NCBI RefSeq assembly: GCF_029227915.1
Contig: NC_079880.1
Coordinates: forward strand, 18,990,001 to 19,054,000
Direction: 5' to 3'
DNA length: 64,000 bases
Source of the DNA: Hydractinia symbiolongicarpus
Taxonomy: Eukaryota > Cnidaria > Hydrozoa > Anthoathecata > Hydractiniidae
In this document: one piece after another, positions 1 to 8,106 of the stretch
Layout: each line of letters opens with the position of its first letter
How positions within the stretch are numbered: the first letter of the stretch is position 1
Notes under the pieces: model-generated
What the model saw: the letters and a program-made list of their open reading frames with translations, nothing else
Told to the model about the DNA's origin: nothing
The model's database searches: none
Made by a program: the position numbers and the translations under genes

Positions 1-310
1 GATATTGCTAATGCGTACCCTTCAGTTCCACCCAAGCTGATTTTTATGGCTCTCAGACGCTATGGTGTACCAGAATCCTGGATAGGGCTCATACAGCTAT
101 ACTACGACAGCCTGTGGAGTAAGTCTTTTTCGGTTTCTGCTCCATGCAGTTGGCATCAACACTGTAGGGGAATTTTTATCGGCTGTACACTTTCCATTAT
201 ACTTTTTCTTGCAGCTATAAACGTTATTAGTAAATATGCGTTTGTTACCCCCACCGTTATTGATACTGAAGGTAATAAAAACAAAATCCCAGACCAACCC
301 TCAATAATTA
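1..310 (+). pseudogene. Non-LTR retroelement reverse transcriptase fragment (palm motifs A-B)
   Basis: The frame is open from base 1, so the element continues left of the window. The translation has the DIANAYPS segment (motif A; the Asp is a metal ligand) and GIFIGCTLSIILF (motif B region). It runs on through AAINV and loses recognisable similarity near 310. Motif C (the xDD box), thumb and endonuclease are absent here. It looks like the same RLE-type family as the fragment at 14815-16330, which begins just after motif C. Fragment identity is fairly certain; the link to the second fragment is inferred. Confidence 0.7.
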
Positions 311-982
311 TATGTTTAGTGTGAAATAAGCATGCGATAATTTGATAAAGACACCCAGTAGCTAGCTACAAAAACAAACAGACAAACAGAAAATTTTGCT
401 AAAATTAAAATTTCCAGACCGGAACGGACATGTGTTTTTTGTCCAATCAAATCGCTGAACGTCATCGGACAAGGTAAATAATAATGGCGGTTTGGCGGCA
501 TTAATAATACGAGGAGGTACATAAAAATATAGTCAAACTTTTAAAAGCAAGGTTTAGTATATATGAATATTTCTTAATACTAAACTTGTATTATCAGCCA
601 GGATTCTTTTGCATTGCAGCAGTTACTTTGACGAGGTTAGCCAAAATCCTTGAGAAATTTATTTAAAAAGAGATTTAGTGTTTTTTCTGAGCAATATAGC
701 TAGCTAGCTATATTTTAAATTTATTTTGTTGAAAAAGGAAACAACAAATTTCATAGGTGGAATTTACCCTCCTTGATTGTATAAAGTTGAAATCTCAACG
801 ATGTCCTTCAGAAAAAGATTATTTTGCTGCCTTATGACAAAAGAAACGTGCCACCAATCAATCAAATCCTGACATATTTTTTCTGTAAGGCATAAATAAA
901 AGCTGTAATAATTTAGTTTCTATTATAAAAAATACCACAAATAGTACATTTATTTTTTAGATTTTCAATGCATTAATATATA
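311..982. other. No gene seen; AT-rich spacer
   Basis: I see no convincing coding frame. The stretch contains a GCTAGCTAGC run near 700, a simple motif that recurs at many places in this window. Confidence 0.5.
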
Positions 983-1118
983 CAGTGGAACTCATTTACA
1001 TGAGTTGTCGAATTAAAGGAGTTTTGTTGTACGGGTTTCATTCTAAAGGAACCGAAGAATTTAGTCGATTTACATGATTTGTCGGTTTATGGGAGGTCGA
1101 TTTACATGAGTTCAACTG
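983..1118. mobile_element. Tigger/pogo-like MITE with TA flanks
   Basis: The left end CAGTGGAACTCAT and right end ATGAGTTCAACTG are imperfect inverted repeats. The 136-bp unit is flanked by TA at 981-982 and 1119-1120. CAGTrGAAC-type ends with TA duplication are characteristic of Tigger/pogo elements. It has no coding capacity. Confidence 0.6.
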
Positions 1119-1129
1119 TAATTTCACTA

Positions 1130-1235
1130 CCGTATTTCCTCTAAAGAACGCCGCGGCGTTCTTTACAAAATGCATTTTTTAGGTGCGGCGTTTTTTAGAG
1201 GGCGGCGTTCTTTGGAGGGCGGCGTTTATTACAAA
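1130..1235. repeat. Left terminal/subterminal repeats of the pogo element
   Basis: The terminal repeat runs directly into a perfect 24-bp palindrome at 1142-1165 (two 12-base half-sites centred on CCGCGG). The block 1180-1235 (GTGCGGCG, then two GCGGCGTT units, ending TTATTACAAA) is a direct copy of 3555-3610. Confidence 0.8.
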
Positions 1236-1308
1236 ACCATGAGTGAGACAAAAAGCAGAAGTTGACGTTAAGTATTTTCTTTAAGATTAAATATAGATAA
1301 CAAAAGAA

Positions 1309-2745
1309 TTAAACTATGAAAAGTCTATTAAACAATGTCAATGTCGCTATCTCCGTCCGAGTCTTCGTCGATAACATAAAGGACTCATAGCTTTCATTTA
1401 CATCACAATCGTAAATTTCAAATGGGTTGTCAGAAGATTGGTCTTCTTCCAATGCCTCAGTTGCTTTTTTCATTAAGGTAGCACCAGATGAACAGGACGA
1501 TCCTTCTTTAAAACAATGGATTTGTCCATCCTCTGATCCATCAAGAGCTAAATTTAAACCACACGACTTGAAAGATTTGATAATCATTTCCGTGCTCAAG
1601 CCATTCCATGCGTCTAAAACCCATTGCACTAGCTTTCGTCGCGATGGAGGTTTCTGGTTTCCTCCTTTTGTGAACTGTTGAACACCTTCAACCATCCATT
1701 CGTTATAAAGATCGATCATCCGACTCTTAAATGGTTTATTCCATGAGACATCTGGTGCCTGTATATATTTAGTGCAGCCACCGGGAATTATGACATTCTC
1801 AATTCTGCCTTTTGACAATTCTTGTTTCACGGAATCCATCATGTGGCATTCAAATGAATCCCAAGCTAACAAGCGTCGATTAAAGGAAAACTTTCCTAAA
1901 ATTGTTTGCACATAGTGTAAGGTGAGTTCCTCGTTCATCCATGCATTTTTTGAGGACACAACTACGCATTTATTTTTGAATTCAGTATTTAGTTCTTTGC
2001 ATTCGCGTTTTGCACCACCAAAAACAATAAATGGTGTAAATTTACTTCCGTCTGCCTTTGCTGTCAAGCATACAGAAATTCTGACCTTTTCATGACCAGT
2101 CGATTTAAGCATAATTTCTCGTTCGCCACGCTGTGACACCGTTGTAGGTGCTGTCATATCCGCCCAAACAGCAGTCTCGTCCATTGCAAGAATCGAACCG
2201 GCGTTGAATTGGTATTTCTTTGACATTCGGCGGACATGTACTACATACTGCACCAACCTGTCCACAAGATACGCTGGATCCTTTTGAACTGTTGTCGTTC
2301 TACGACGTAATGAAAGACAATTTCGTTTCATGAACTTTTCCAACCAACATCGACTAGCCTGGAAACTATTTTTTGCAACAGTGTCCTCTCCAGCTTTTTC
2401 ATCGTGCATTGCTTTTGCTTTTCTCATTATCAGTTTTCTCGAAACACGCAAAGAATTAGCTCTCCTATGATGTATCCATTCGAGCAGATCTTCTTCTAAA
2501 TCAAGATTCTTGATTTTGCAACCTCCTCCTTCTAGTTTGAATCTTTTCGCTGCTCCTTGTTTCAACTTCTCCACATTAGCTCTCCATTCTCTTACTCTTT
2601 TTTCATCGACACCGTACTTTCTTCCTGCTTCGCGATTTGATGTACTAATTGCGTGATCAACAACTGTTGTCTTAAATTCAAAGGTAAAGCTTCTTCTTTT
2701 TTCCCCTTTATGGGATATTAACTGCTTCTCCTCGTTGTGCGACAT
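1309..2745 (-). CDS. Pogo/Tigger-family transposase (CENP-B-type HTH + DDE_1)
   Basis: This 478-residue frame should catalyse cut-and-paste transposition of the surrounding element. An N-terminal basic Psq/Brinker-like helix-turn-helix (about 18-65, REAGRKYGVDEKRVREW) is followed by a CENP-B-type HTH (about 80-150, with LRVSRK and CWLEKFMKRN). The DDE_1 catalytic core then follows with three aspartates: AMDETAVW, LLAWDSFE and QAPDVSWNKPF, i.e. the DDD triad of pogo elements. The last 20 residues look frameshifted: the alternative frame from about 1375 gives an acidic DEDSDGDSDIDIV tail ending at 1328, which is how such transposases usually finish. A one-base indel there is the only lesion I see. 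Confidence 0.88.
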   Translation of the reverse strand: MSHNEEKQLISHKGEKRRSFTFEFKTTVVDHAISTSNREAGRKYGVDEKRVREWRANVEKLKQGAAKRFKLEGGGCKIKNLDLEEDLLEWIHHRRANSLRVSRKLIMRKAKAMHDEKAGEDTVAKNSFQASRCWLEKFMKRNCLSLRRRTTTVQKDPAYLVDRLVQYVVHVRRMSKKYQFNAGSILAMDETAVWADMTAPTTVSQRGEREIMLKSTGHEKVRISVCLTAKADGSKFTPFIVFGGAKRECKELNTEFKNKCVVVSSKNAWMNEELTLHYVQTILGKFSFNRRLLAWDSFECHMMDSVKQELSKGRIENVIIPGGCTKYIQAPDVSWNKPFKSRMIDLYNEWMVEGVQQFTKGGNQKPPSRRKLVQWVLDAWNGLSTEMIIKSFKSCGLNLALDGSEDGQIHCFKEGSSCSSGATLMKKATEALEEDQSSDNPFEIYDCDVNESYESFMLSTKTRTEIATLTLFNRLFIV

Positions 2746-2968
2746 TTTTCTAATGAACTTTCACTTACAAACATAAAAGTGTGTAAGGTTGATATATACA
2801 GATTGGGAGCAATTATCTTGTAGTATTGTTTACTGGTGTCAACTTTTTCTTTAAACACTATTAACAATCCAAGGAAGTGTTATTTTCGACGAGATCAAAA
2901 GCGCGGAAAATGATTTTGAATAGAATTTTTTCTCTATAAGAAAAAGTTCTATTTTTATCAATCGTTGA

Positions 2969-3496
2969 TTGCACGCTCATACGAAATATATGATAGCTAC
3001 ACGTGGAAGTCAGAGATTTGAGAGGAACATGGCTCGAGTGATTCCTAAAACATTTGAAATGTATTTCATCATTAAATTCTCTACAAATATTCGCGGACAT
3101 CATGTTTATAAAAATATATGGACACCCATTATAGGAGAATCTTTGGTTTGCAAAGAAGACAAGAGAGTAGAGGCTCAAGAACTGGACAAGAATGCAATTG
3201 GAACGTACAAACTCATGGACGGCAACGATACCTTAGTGGGACATTTGCCAATAGAGTTGTCAAAGCTGATATCGTTTTTTATTGAAATTGGAGATAATCA
3301 TGTAAATGCGACAGTTACTGGGAAACGAAAACGAGACATTGGTTTGAGTGTACCTGCAAAGTTCATTTGTTTTACATCTAGCAAAAGTTATGCTAAAATT
3401 CTTCACGGTGAACTGTTAAAGCGTAAAACTAAATATTCGTATTTGTCATTAGATGTAGAAGAATTTTGTGAAAGAAAACAGATCAAATTCATATAA
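2969..3496 (+). CDS. HIRAN-like domain protein carried by the pogo element
   Basis: This frame of up to 175 residues lies wholly inside the transposon and is divergent from the transposase. A start at the ATG of MARVIP (3029) gives a tighter protein than the first ATG. The core reads HHVYKNIWTPIIGESLVC, then a charged stretch with DKNAIGTY, then LVGHLPIELSKLISFFIE and VTGKRKRDIGLSVPAKF. The W-P-x2-GE...D-NA...VGHLP pattern matches the HIRAN domain. HIRAN in HLTF binds 3' single-stranded DNA ends, so a role at transposon ends or repair intermediates is a plausible inference. Similar cnidarian proteins exist as uncharacterised families. Domain assignment is by eye only. Confidence 0.6.
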   Translation: MHAHTKYMIATRGSQRFERNMARVIPKTFEMYFIIKFSTNIRGHHVYKNIWTPIIGESLVCKEDKRVEAQELDKNAIGTYKLMDGNDTLVGHLPIELSKLISFFIEIGDNHVNATVTGKRKRDIGLSVPAKFICFTSSKSYAKILHGELLKRKTKYSYLSLDVEEFCERKQIKFI

Positions 3497-3554
3497 ATAC
3501 CAACTTTTTTTACTTTCCCTATTAAAATGGTTTTTTTCTAATAAACGCCGCATC

Positions 3555-3685
3555 TAAGGTGCGGCGTTCTTTGGAGGGCGGCGTTCTTTAGAGGGCGGCG
3601 TTTATTACAAATTTTCATATAGAAGTGCGGCGTTCTTTGGAGGGCGGCGTTCTTTAGAGGGCGGCGTTCTTTAGAGGAAATACGG
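3555..3685. repeat. Right terminal/subterminal repeats of the pogo element
   Basis: Six tandem units of the GCGGCGTTCTTT type are split by a short AT spacer near 3611-3630, ending in the terminal repeat. The block 3555-3610 directly repeats 1180-1235, so the element has subterminal direct repeats as well as terminal inverted ones. Confidence 0.8.
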
Positions 3686-3831
3686 TATATAAATGATCAC
3701 CAATAGATTTCTAAAAAAATATTATGTATATAATAACTGTATGGATTTGCTGAAAAGAGTTGAGGAATGTTATCTCCTTTTTTGTTGCCTTTTTTTATTT
3801 TGTCTACACCTTTTGGAAATCAACCTTAACA

Positions 3832-3898
3832 GCCTTGACCAGGATTTGAACCTGGATTTCCTACAATGTAAGCGTCTTACGTTAGACGATCAAGGCTT
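3832..3898 (-). pseudogene. tRNA-like sequence, possibly tRNA-Val(UAC)-derived
   Basis: On the minus strand a perfect 7-bp acceptor stem (AGCCTTG/CAAGGCT) and a perfect T-arm (CCAGG-TTCAAAT-CCTGG) enclose a CTTACAT loop that would give anticodon UAC. The D-arm is about five bases too short and lacks GG, and the anticodon stem pairs poorly. The total is only 67 nt, so it is probably a tRNA pseudogene or SINE head rather than a working gene. Confidence 0.45.
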
Positions 3899-4480
3899 TT
3901 TACCAAATCATTGGTAAAATATAACAGGAAACTAAAAAAGAATAATGACATTTTGCTGAACTCGTCGTTTTATACTAAAAATCTTAAGCAGGTCTTACAC
4001 ATCAGAATATTCATAAAGAACATTGCTTTTTTTACTTGTTTATCAACGTCTTAGACAAAGGCCATCACAAAAAATATGATAATATAACATAGTATATAGT
4101 TTTATTTTTTCCTTTTCTTCAGCGTGATTAAATGACTTTTTTTCTGTGTTGTCATTGGTTAATGTGCTGGCGTCAAATTTTTTATAAATATATATTTCTT
4201 TTTCTTTTGCTACCGAGCAACCCAAAAAAATTGTCGTAACGATAGAACAACTAATTAAATTGCCTTTACCTTATAATAATAGTATTTTTATACAAAAGAA
4301 TAAAATTATTACATTATTATTTGAATATTATTTGTGGTAATACACTAAATAATATCTGAATATGCAGATCGTCCAAACACTTTCAAACAACCATTCAACT
4401 GAAACAAAAGCCAAAATAATTCAAACTGGTTTTAATTAATTTATGTCTTGATAGGAATATTTTAAAACAAGATAGCTGAC
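3899..4480. other. No gene seen between pogo element and Helentron
   Basis: AT-rich sequence with short stop-ridden frames. I could not assign any feature. Confidence 0.5.
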
Positions 4481-4500
4481 CAGCTATGAAGCTGTGGAAC
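4481..4500. repeat. Left inverted repeat of Helentron 1
   Basis: CAGCTATGAAGCTGTGGAAC matches the reverse complement of 13372-13391 at 18 of 20 positions. On the minus strand this is the 3' side of the element. A 7-bp-stem hairpin (ATAGCTG-AC-CAGCTAT) overlaps it at 4472-4487. Confidence 0.65.
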
Positions 4501-4920
4501 GGAGATTCTGAAATACAACTGTTATTTCGCTTATCTGCCACGGTCAAAACGTAACCCAGGCTACTTCGTCGTTCTTAGCTTTTATTTTTCTTTTACAGTT
4601 TGCAATATTAGCAAAGCTTTCTTGACCGACGTTCCAATTTTGAAAAGTCCTGCGAACACGGCGGATTCCTACAACAGTGACTTTAGGCGAACCGCGCCAG
4701 CACGCATATCAAGAAAGCGAAAAACCTAGGGGAATAAATTGCTGGGAATTTTAAGAACTGGGTGCTAGTTTTGCTTATGCCAGATTAGGGGCTTGCATTA
4801 ACAATTATAATACATTCCCGCGTTACCTCTAGGTTGAAACGAATCATAAAATGCGTTCTGTAAAATATTAACTGTTATAGGTTTTCTGCATAATTAGTTC
4901 GCCTTATGTTTTTTTTTAAA

Positions 4921-5000
4921 CTAGTCGTTAGCCCGTGGAAAAATCCACGGGTTCGCCCGTCGCAGCTAAGCGGCTATTAATACGGCTATTATTAAAGAGA
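4921..5000 (-). mobile_element. 80-bp mini-Helitron (non-autonomous)
   Basis: On the minus strand it starts TCTCTTTAATAATAGCCG and ends with a hairpin (CCCGTGG-ATTTTT-CCACGGG) followed by CTAACGACTAG. That is a canonical Helitron layout of 5' TC, 3' hairpin and 3' CTRR, inserted between A and T. It lies inside the 3' non-coding part of Helentron 1 and shares its 3' end with the 141-bp copy at 53365-53505. Confidence 0.75.
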
Positions 5001-5592
5001 TAAATGTAAATTATTCAAAATGGTTTTTCGCTGCAAGAGTTTCACCAAGGAAAATAATTGAGCAAAAATGTAGTAAGTGAATGAGTTTAATAAAATACCA
5101 AGAAATGGGAAAGAGTGTTGTTAGAGCATTCAGATTCGAATACACGGTACCAAAAAGAAGTCCTTAACCATTGTTTTATTACTTGCCAAGGAAATCTGAC
5201 TAACCAGCATAAAAACAATACATTAACATAATAATGTCCGAATATGTATTTAAATAAATGATCCCCATGTTATCTCGTATCATTTGTCTTATATTAATTT
5301 TTGTAGGAAATATGTAAGCATATCAAATTATGAACACGTACTTTAAAACAATGATAAAAGAGTTCAGTAAAACAAAACAAACAACAAACAGAACGTGGTA
5401 AATTTCTATGGAGCAATTTTTGTGGACTGCAGCAAGCTGAGTAAAAAATTATAAACTGAAATGTCAATAAGAAATATCAGAACAAAATGTAAACAAACAA
5501 AAAATATAACTTTTTAAATTAGTTCAAGCAAGCATAACATTTAAGCAAGCATAACATAACAAAAAACATGATAGTTCAGTTGAATAAGTAAG
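5001..5592 (-). other. Non-coding 3' region of Helentron 1
   Basis: No gene is seen. A short repeated AAGCAAGCATAACAT motif occurs at 5526-5560, just downstream of the RPA stop codon. Confidence 0.5.
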
Positions 5593-6910
5593 TCAATCTT
5601 CCTCATCGTTTTTCCCGTCGAGTAATACCATTTCTTCTTCTTCACTAATAAAATTTTGTGATGTCACATTGTCTTGCTCTTTTTCTTTTAGGCACATCTT
5701 AATGGAGTTATCCTCTTTTAGCCTTATCTCAATTATCGAGTTATCCCGCTGATCAAACTTAACTATAACATTTGCCTTGATCATTTTTTTGGCTAGTGGA
5801 ATCTTTTTGCAACACGGAATGCCAAAACACTTCTCCAACAAGCTAGGTGAACAATCTAAGACAAGTTTGCCAGTATCGCCTTCTGCAGTAAAACCAATGT
5901 TGGAGTGCTTTCGACACTGCGAGGCATCTGTCATGGTGCAACACTTATTGCATATGGTATAGTCCTTCTCAACTTCAAGGTCATTGGATTTGCATGAAGG
6001 ACACTGGAATTTTTCTGAAAAACTTTTTAAATCTACACTAGTTATGATGAAATGTGAAGTACAATCTGTTACTGTTACTGCTTCGTCGTTTATTTCTAAT
6101 GGATCCACAGTTCTTAGTTTGGTGAATGGGGTGGCTTTCAAGAACCGATTGTTCATATATTTTGATACCCTTAGTTCTGTTAAAATATATGTTTCCTTGT
6201 TTTTCACTTGCCCACATTGTTCATTATAAAACGTGATTGGCAGTTTTTCGCTTGTTTCGTCAATAAGAATGGCATTGCGATATGACATATTTTTTCCATT
6301 CTTGTCTGTCAGCGCCTTAGTTTCACTCAGTTCATATAGATATGCTTTTGTGTTTACGATTTCATACAGCATCGATTCATTAAGAATTGCTGGAATAGTT
6401 TTGAGAACAACTTCAGGGGTCTGCAGTTCAAAAGATGGAGCAAGCTTTTTCACAGATGAAAAATCTGTTATAATGATGTCATTAGTGTCGCTCCTTTTGT
6501 ATTTTTTTATTTCACATCCAGTGAGATCTTTGTGAACTTCTGATACCAGTTTATGTTTTTCAGGGGAAAAACAAACTGTTCGTTCCATTTTGTCCTCTGT
6601 GTTTAGAAGGAAATCAAAGTATTTCCTCTTTGGATTGTTTTTAGCAGTTTTAATTGGTGATACATTCGTAACATACCCAACAATAGAATTATCTGAAAAA
6701 ACAAAATCTATAAATTCTATCTATAAATTCCTGCCAAATATAAGAATACTGACACTGACATTTATATTTTTATATAAGATTAAAGTTTATGACCTAAATT
6801 ATGTAGTTTGTTTTCTTAACACTTTACAAATGCTTAAACGGATCCTTTAAAATGGTAAAGAAAGATATCTTACCAAGACGTTTTTTTGGTGTTTTCTGTT
6901 CTGACGACAT
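5593..6910 (-). CDS. Helentron-encoded RPA70-like ssDNA-binding protein (two exons)
   Basis: Exon 1 is 6910-6874 (begins MSSEQKTPKKRL, NLS-like), the intron 6873-6693 (GTAAGA...CAG, 181 nt) and exon 2 6692-5593. The phase-1 junction fits. Exon 2 opens with DNSIVGYVTNVSPIKTAKN, an OB-fold-like start, and has a four-cysteine zinc ribbon (CPSCKS...CNKC) at about residues 196-217 of the part starting at MERTVCF, as in the C-terminal OB fold of RPA70. It ends in a very acidic tail. RPA-like genes accompany many Helitrons and are thought to coat single-stranded intermediates. It lies 114 bp downstream of the endonuclease frame on the same strand. The frame looks intact. Confidence 0.8.
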
Positions 6911-7023
6911 CTATAAATAAATAAAATAGACATAAATATATAAATATAATGTAAATGAAGTCCCTGATTTTGGAATAAATACAATAAATTTAAACAAAAA
7001 GATATTAGACATATTGTATCAAG

Positions 7024-8106
7024 CTACCAATGTTTGATTTGCACAGAAATTGCACAATGATCTGAGTAATATACAGGTATAATAGCAACAGACAAATTTT
7101 CAATATTGTGAAATTCATTATTTACATATACATGATCTATAAGACCACCAAGTATATGCGTTGGCTCGGTGACCAAAAGTTTGTAATTTAATTCATTCAT
7201 CCTAGTAAGAACAGGTGGAAGTATGTCACAGAGTGCATTTGAATTAAAATCTCCTAACACAAAATCTGGTTTATGAAGTTCTACAAGATTTGAAACATAA
7301 TCTGCAAAACGCTGTGGGTGGCAATTGTTACTTTTATAAAACAAAATTAGTGAGATAAAATGGTCACTGGTTGAAAAAAACTCGAGATATAGAGCACTTT
7401 GCAATCGCAAAATATTACATTGAAGATATTGTTTTTTAAGAAAAGCTAAGCTTTTAAATCGATCTGTATTGTTATGCAAAAATAAGTCATGCTCTAAAAA
7501 ATGCTCTTGCAAGGTTGGATGAAGTGAATTATCTAACAACTGTGTCTCAGTTAGGCATACAACATCTGCATTAGTTAGTCGAATGTCGTGACTTAAGTCA
7601 AGAGCATGTTTGGACAGTGACCTAATGTTTAGCAATGCAAATTGAAAGGTGTCTGCAAGAGGTTGTATTTTGTCAATTGACAAAGCAGATTCAGTTTTTA
7701 GTCTGGTGTATTCTTCTGAAACCTTAGGATCAGCTCTGCATGCTTCTAATGTTGGTATACCCTCAATGTGAATATGGGCCAATTTTTTTACTCTGCTCAA
7801 AGCCACATAGATCTGACCGAAGTTAAAAGTTTTTTGTTTTAATAACTTGAATGAAACCACTACATTAGGTAAAGTTAAACCTTGCACTTTATGTACAGTA
7901 CAACCCCATGCTAACATGATAGGAAATTGTGTTCTAGAAATTGCAGGGCTGGACACTGATGACATTGAAACTGGGATACTGGCTTGTATTCTTTTAATTG
8001 GGACTGTATGAGTTTTAAATGCATACTGGTTAGATCGCATTTTTAGTATTCCAGCTTGATGGTCATTAAATTTGACAAAAATAGTTTGGATGGTTCCATC
8101 ATTGTT
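7024..8106 (-). CDS. Helentron 1 helicase tail fused to EEP endonuclease
   Basis: This continues the Rep/helicase frame after the TAA at 8107-8109. The N-terminal part has the last Pif1-type helicase motifs (WGCTVHKVQGLTL and FGQIYVALSRV). From about 7650 an endonuclease/exonuclease/phosphatase fold follows: ALLNIRSLSKHALDL, VVCLTETQL (catalytic Glu), VLGDFNSNAL (Asp/Asn), LIDHVYVN and the terminal YYSDHCAISV (Asp-His pair). All expected catalytic residues are present, so only the upstream stop separates this half from the rest. The fused AP-like endonuclease is the Helentron hallmark. Confidence 0.85.
   Translation of the reverse strand, partial: NNDGTIQTIFVKFNDHQAGILKMRSNQYAFKTHTVPIKRIQASIPVSMSSVSSPAISRTQFPIMLAWGCTVHKVQGLTLPNVVVSFKLLKQKTFNFGQIYVALSRVKKLAHIHIEGIPTLEACRADPKVSEEYTRLKTESALSIDKIQPLADTFQFALLNIRSLSKHALDLSHDIRLTNADVVCLTETQLLDNSLHPTLQEHFLEHDLFLHNNTDRFKSLAFLKKQYLQCNILRLQSALYLEFFSTSDHFISLILFYKSNNCHPQRFADYVSNLVELHKPDFVLGDFNSNALCDILPPVLTRMNELNYKLLVTEPTHILGGLIDHVYVNNEFHNIENLSVAIIPVYYSDHCAISVQIKHW

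Larger units (their letters stand above)
1130..3685. mobile_element. Pogo-type DNA transposon, 2.56 kb, with two divergent genes
   Basis: The termini are CCGTATTTCCTCTAAAG at 1130 and its reverse complement ending at 3685, flanked on both sides by TA (1128-1129, 3686-3687). The inverted match covers about 25 bp. Inside are a transposase on the minus strand (1309-2745) and a second gene on the plus strand (2969-3496), separated by about 220 bp that should hold a divergent promoter. Subterminal direct repeats of a roughly 15-bp unit (GGCGGCGTTCTTTrGAG type) lie at both ends, the usual place for transposase binding sites. Both genes and both ends are nearly intact, suggesting a young insertion. 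Confidence 0.85.

Noticed and set aside
3693-3917. 74-residue plus-strand ORF
   Set aside because: Overlaps the tRNA-like sequence on the other strand and has no domain; composition is low complexity.
4921-4960. 3' end of Helentron 1
   Set aside because: The hairpin-CTAG end here belongs to a separate 80-bp unit with its own TC start at 5000, and the same end occurs alone at 53365.
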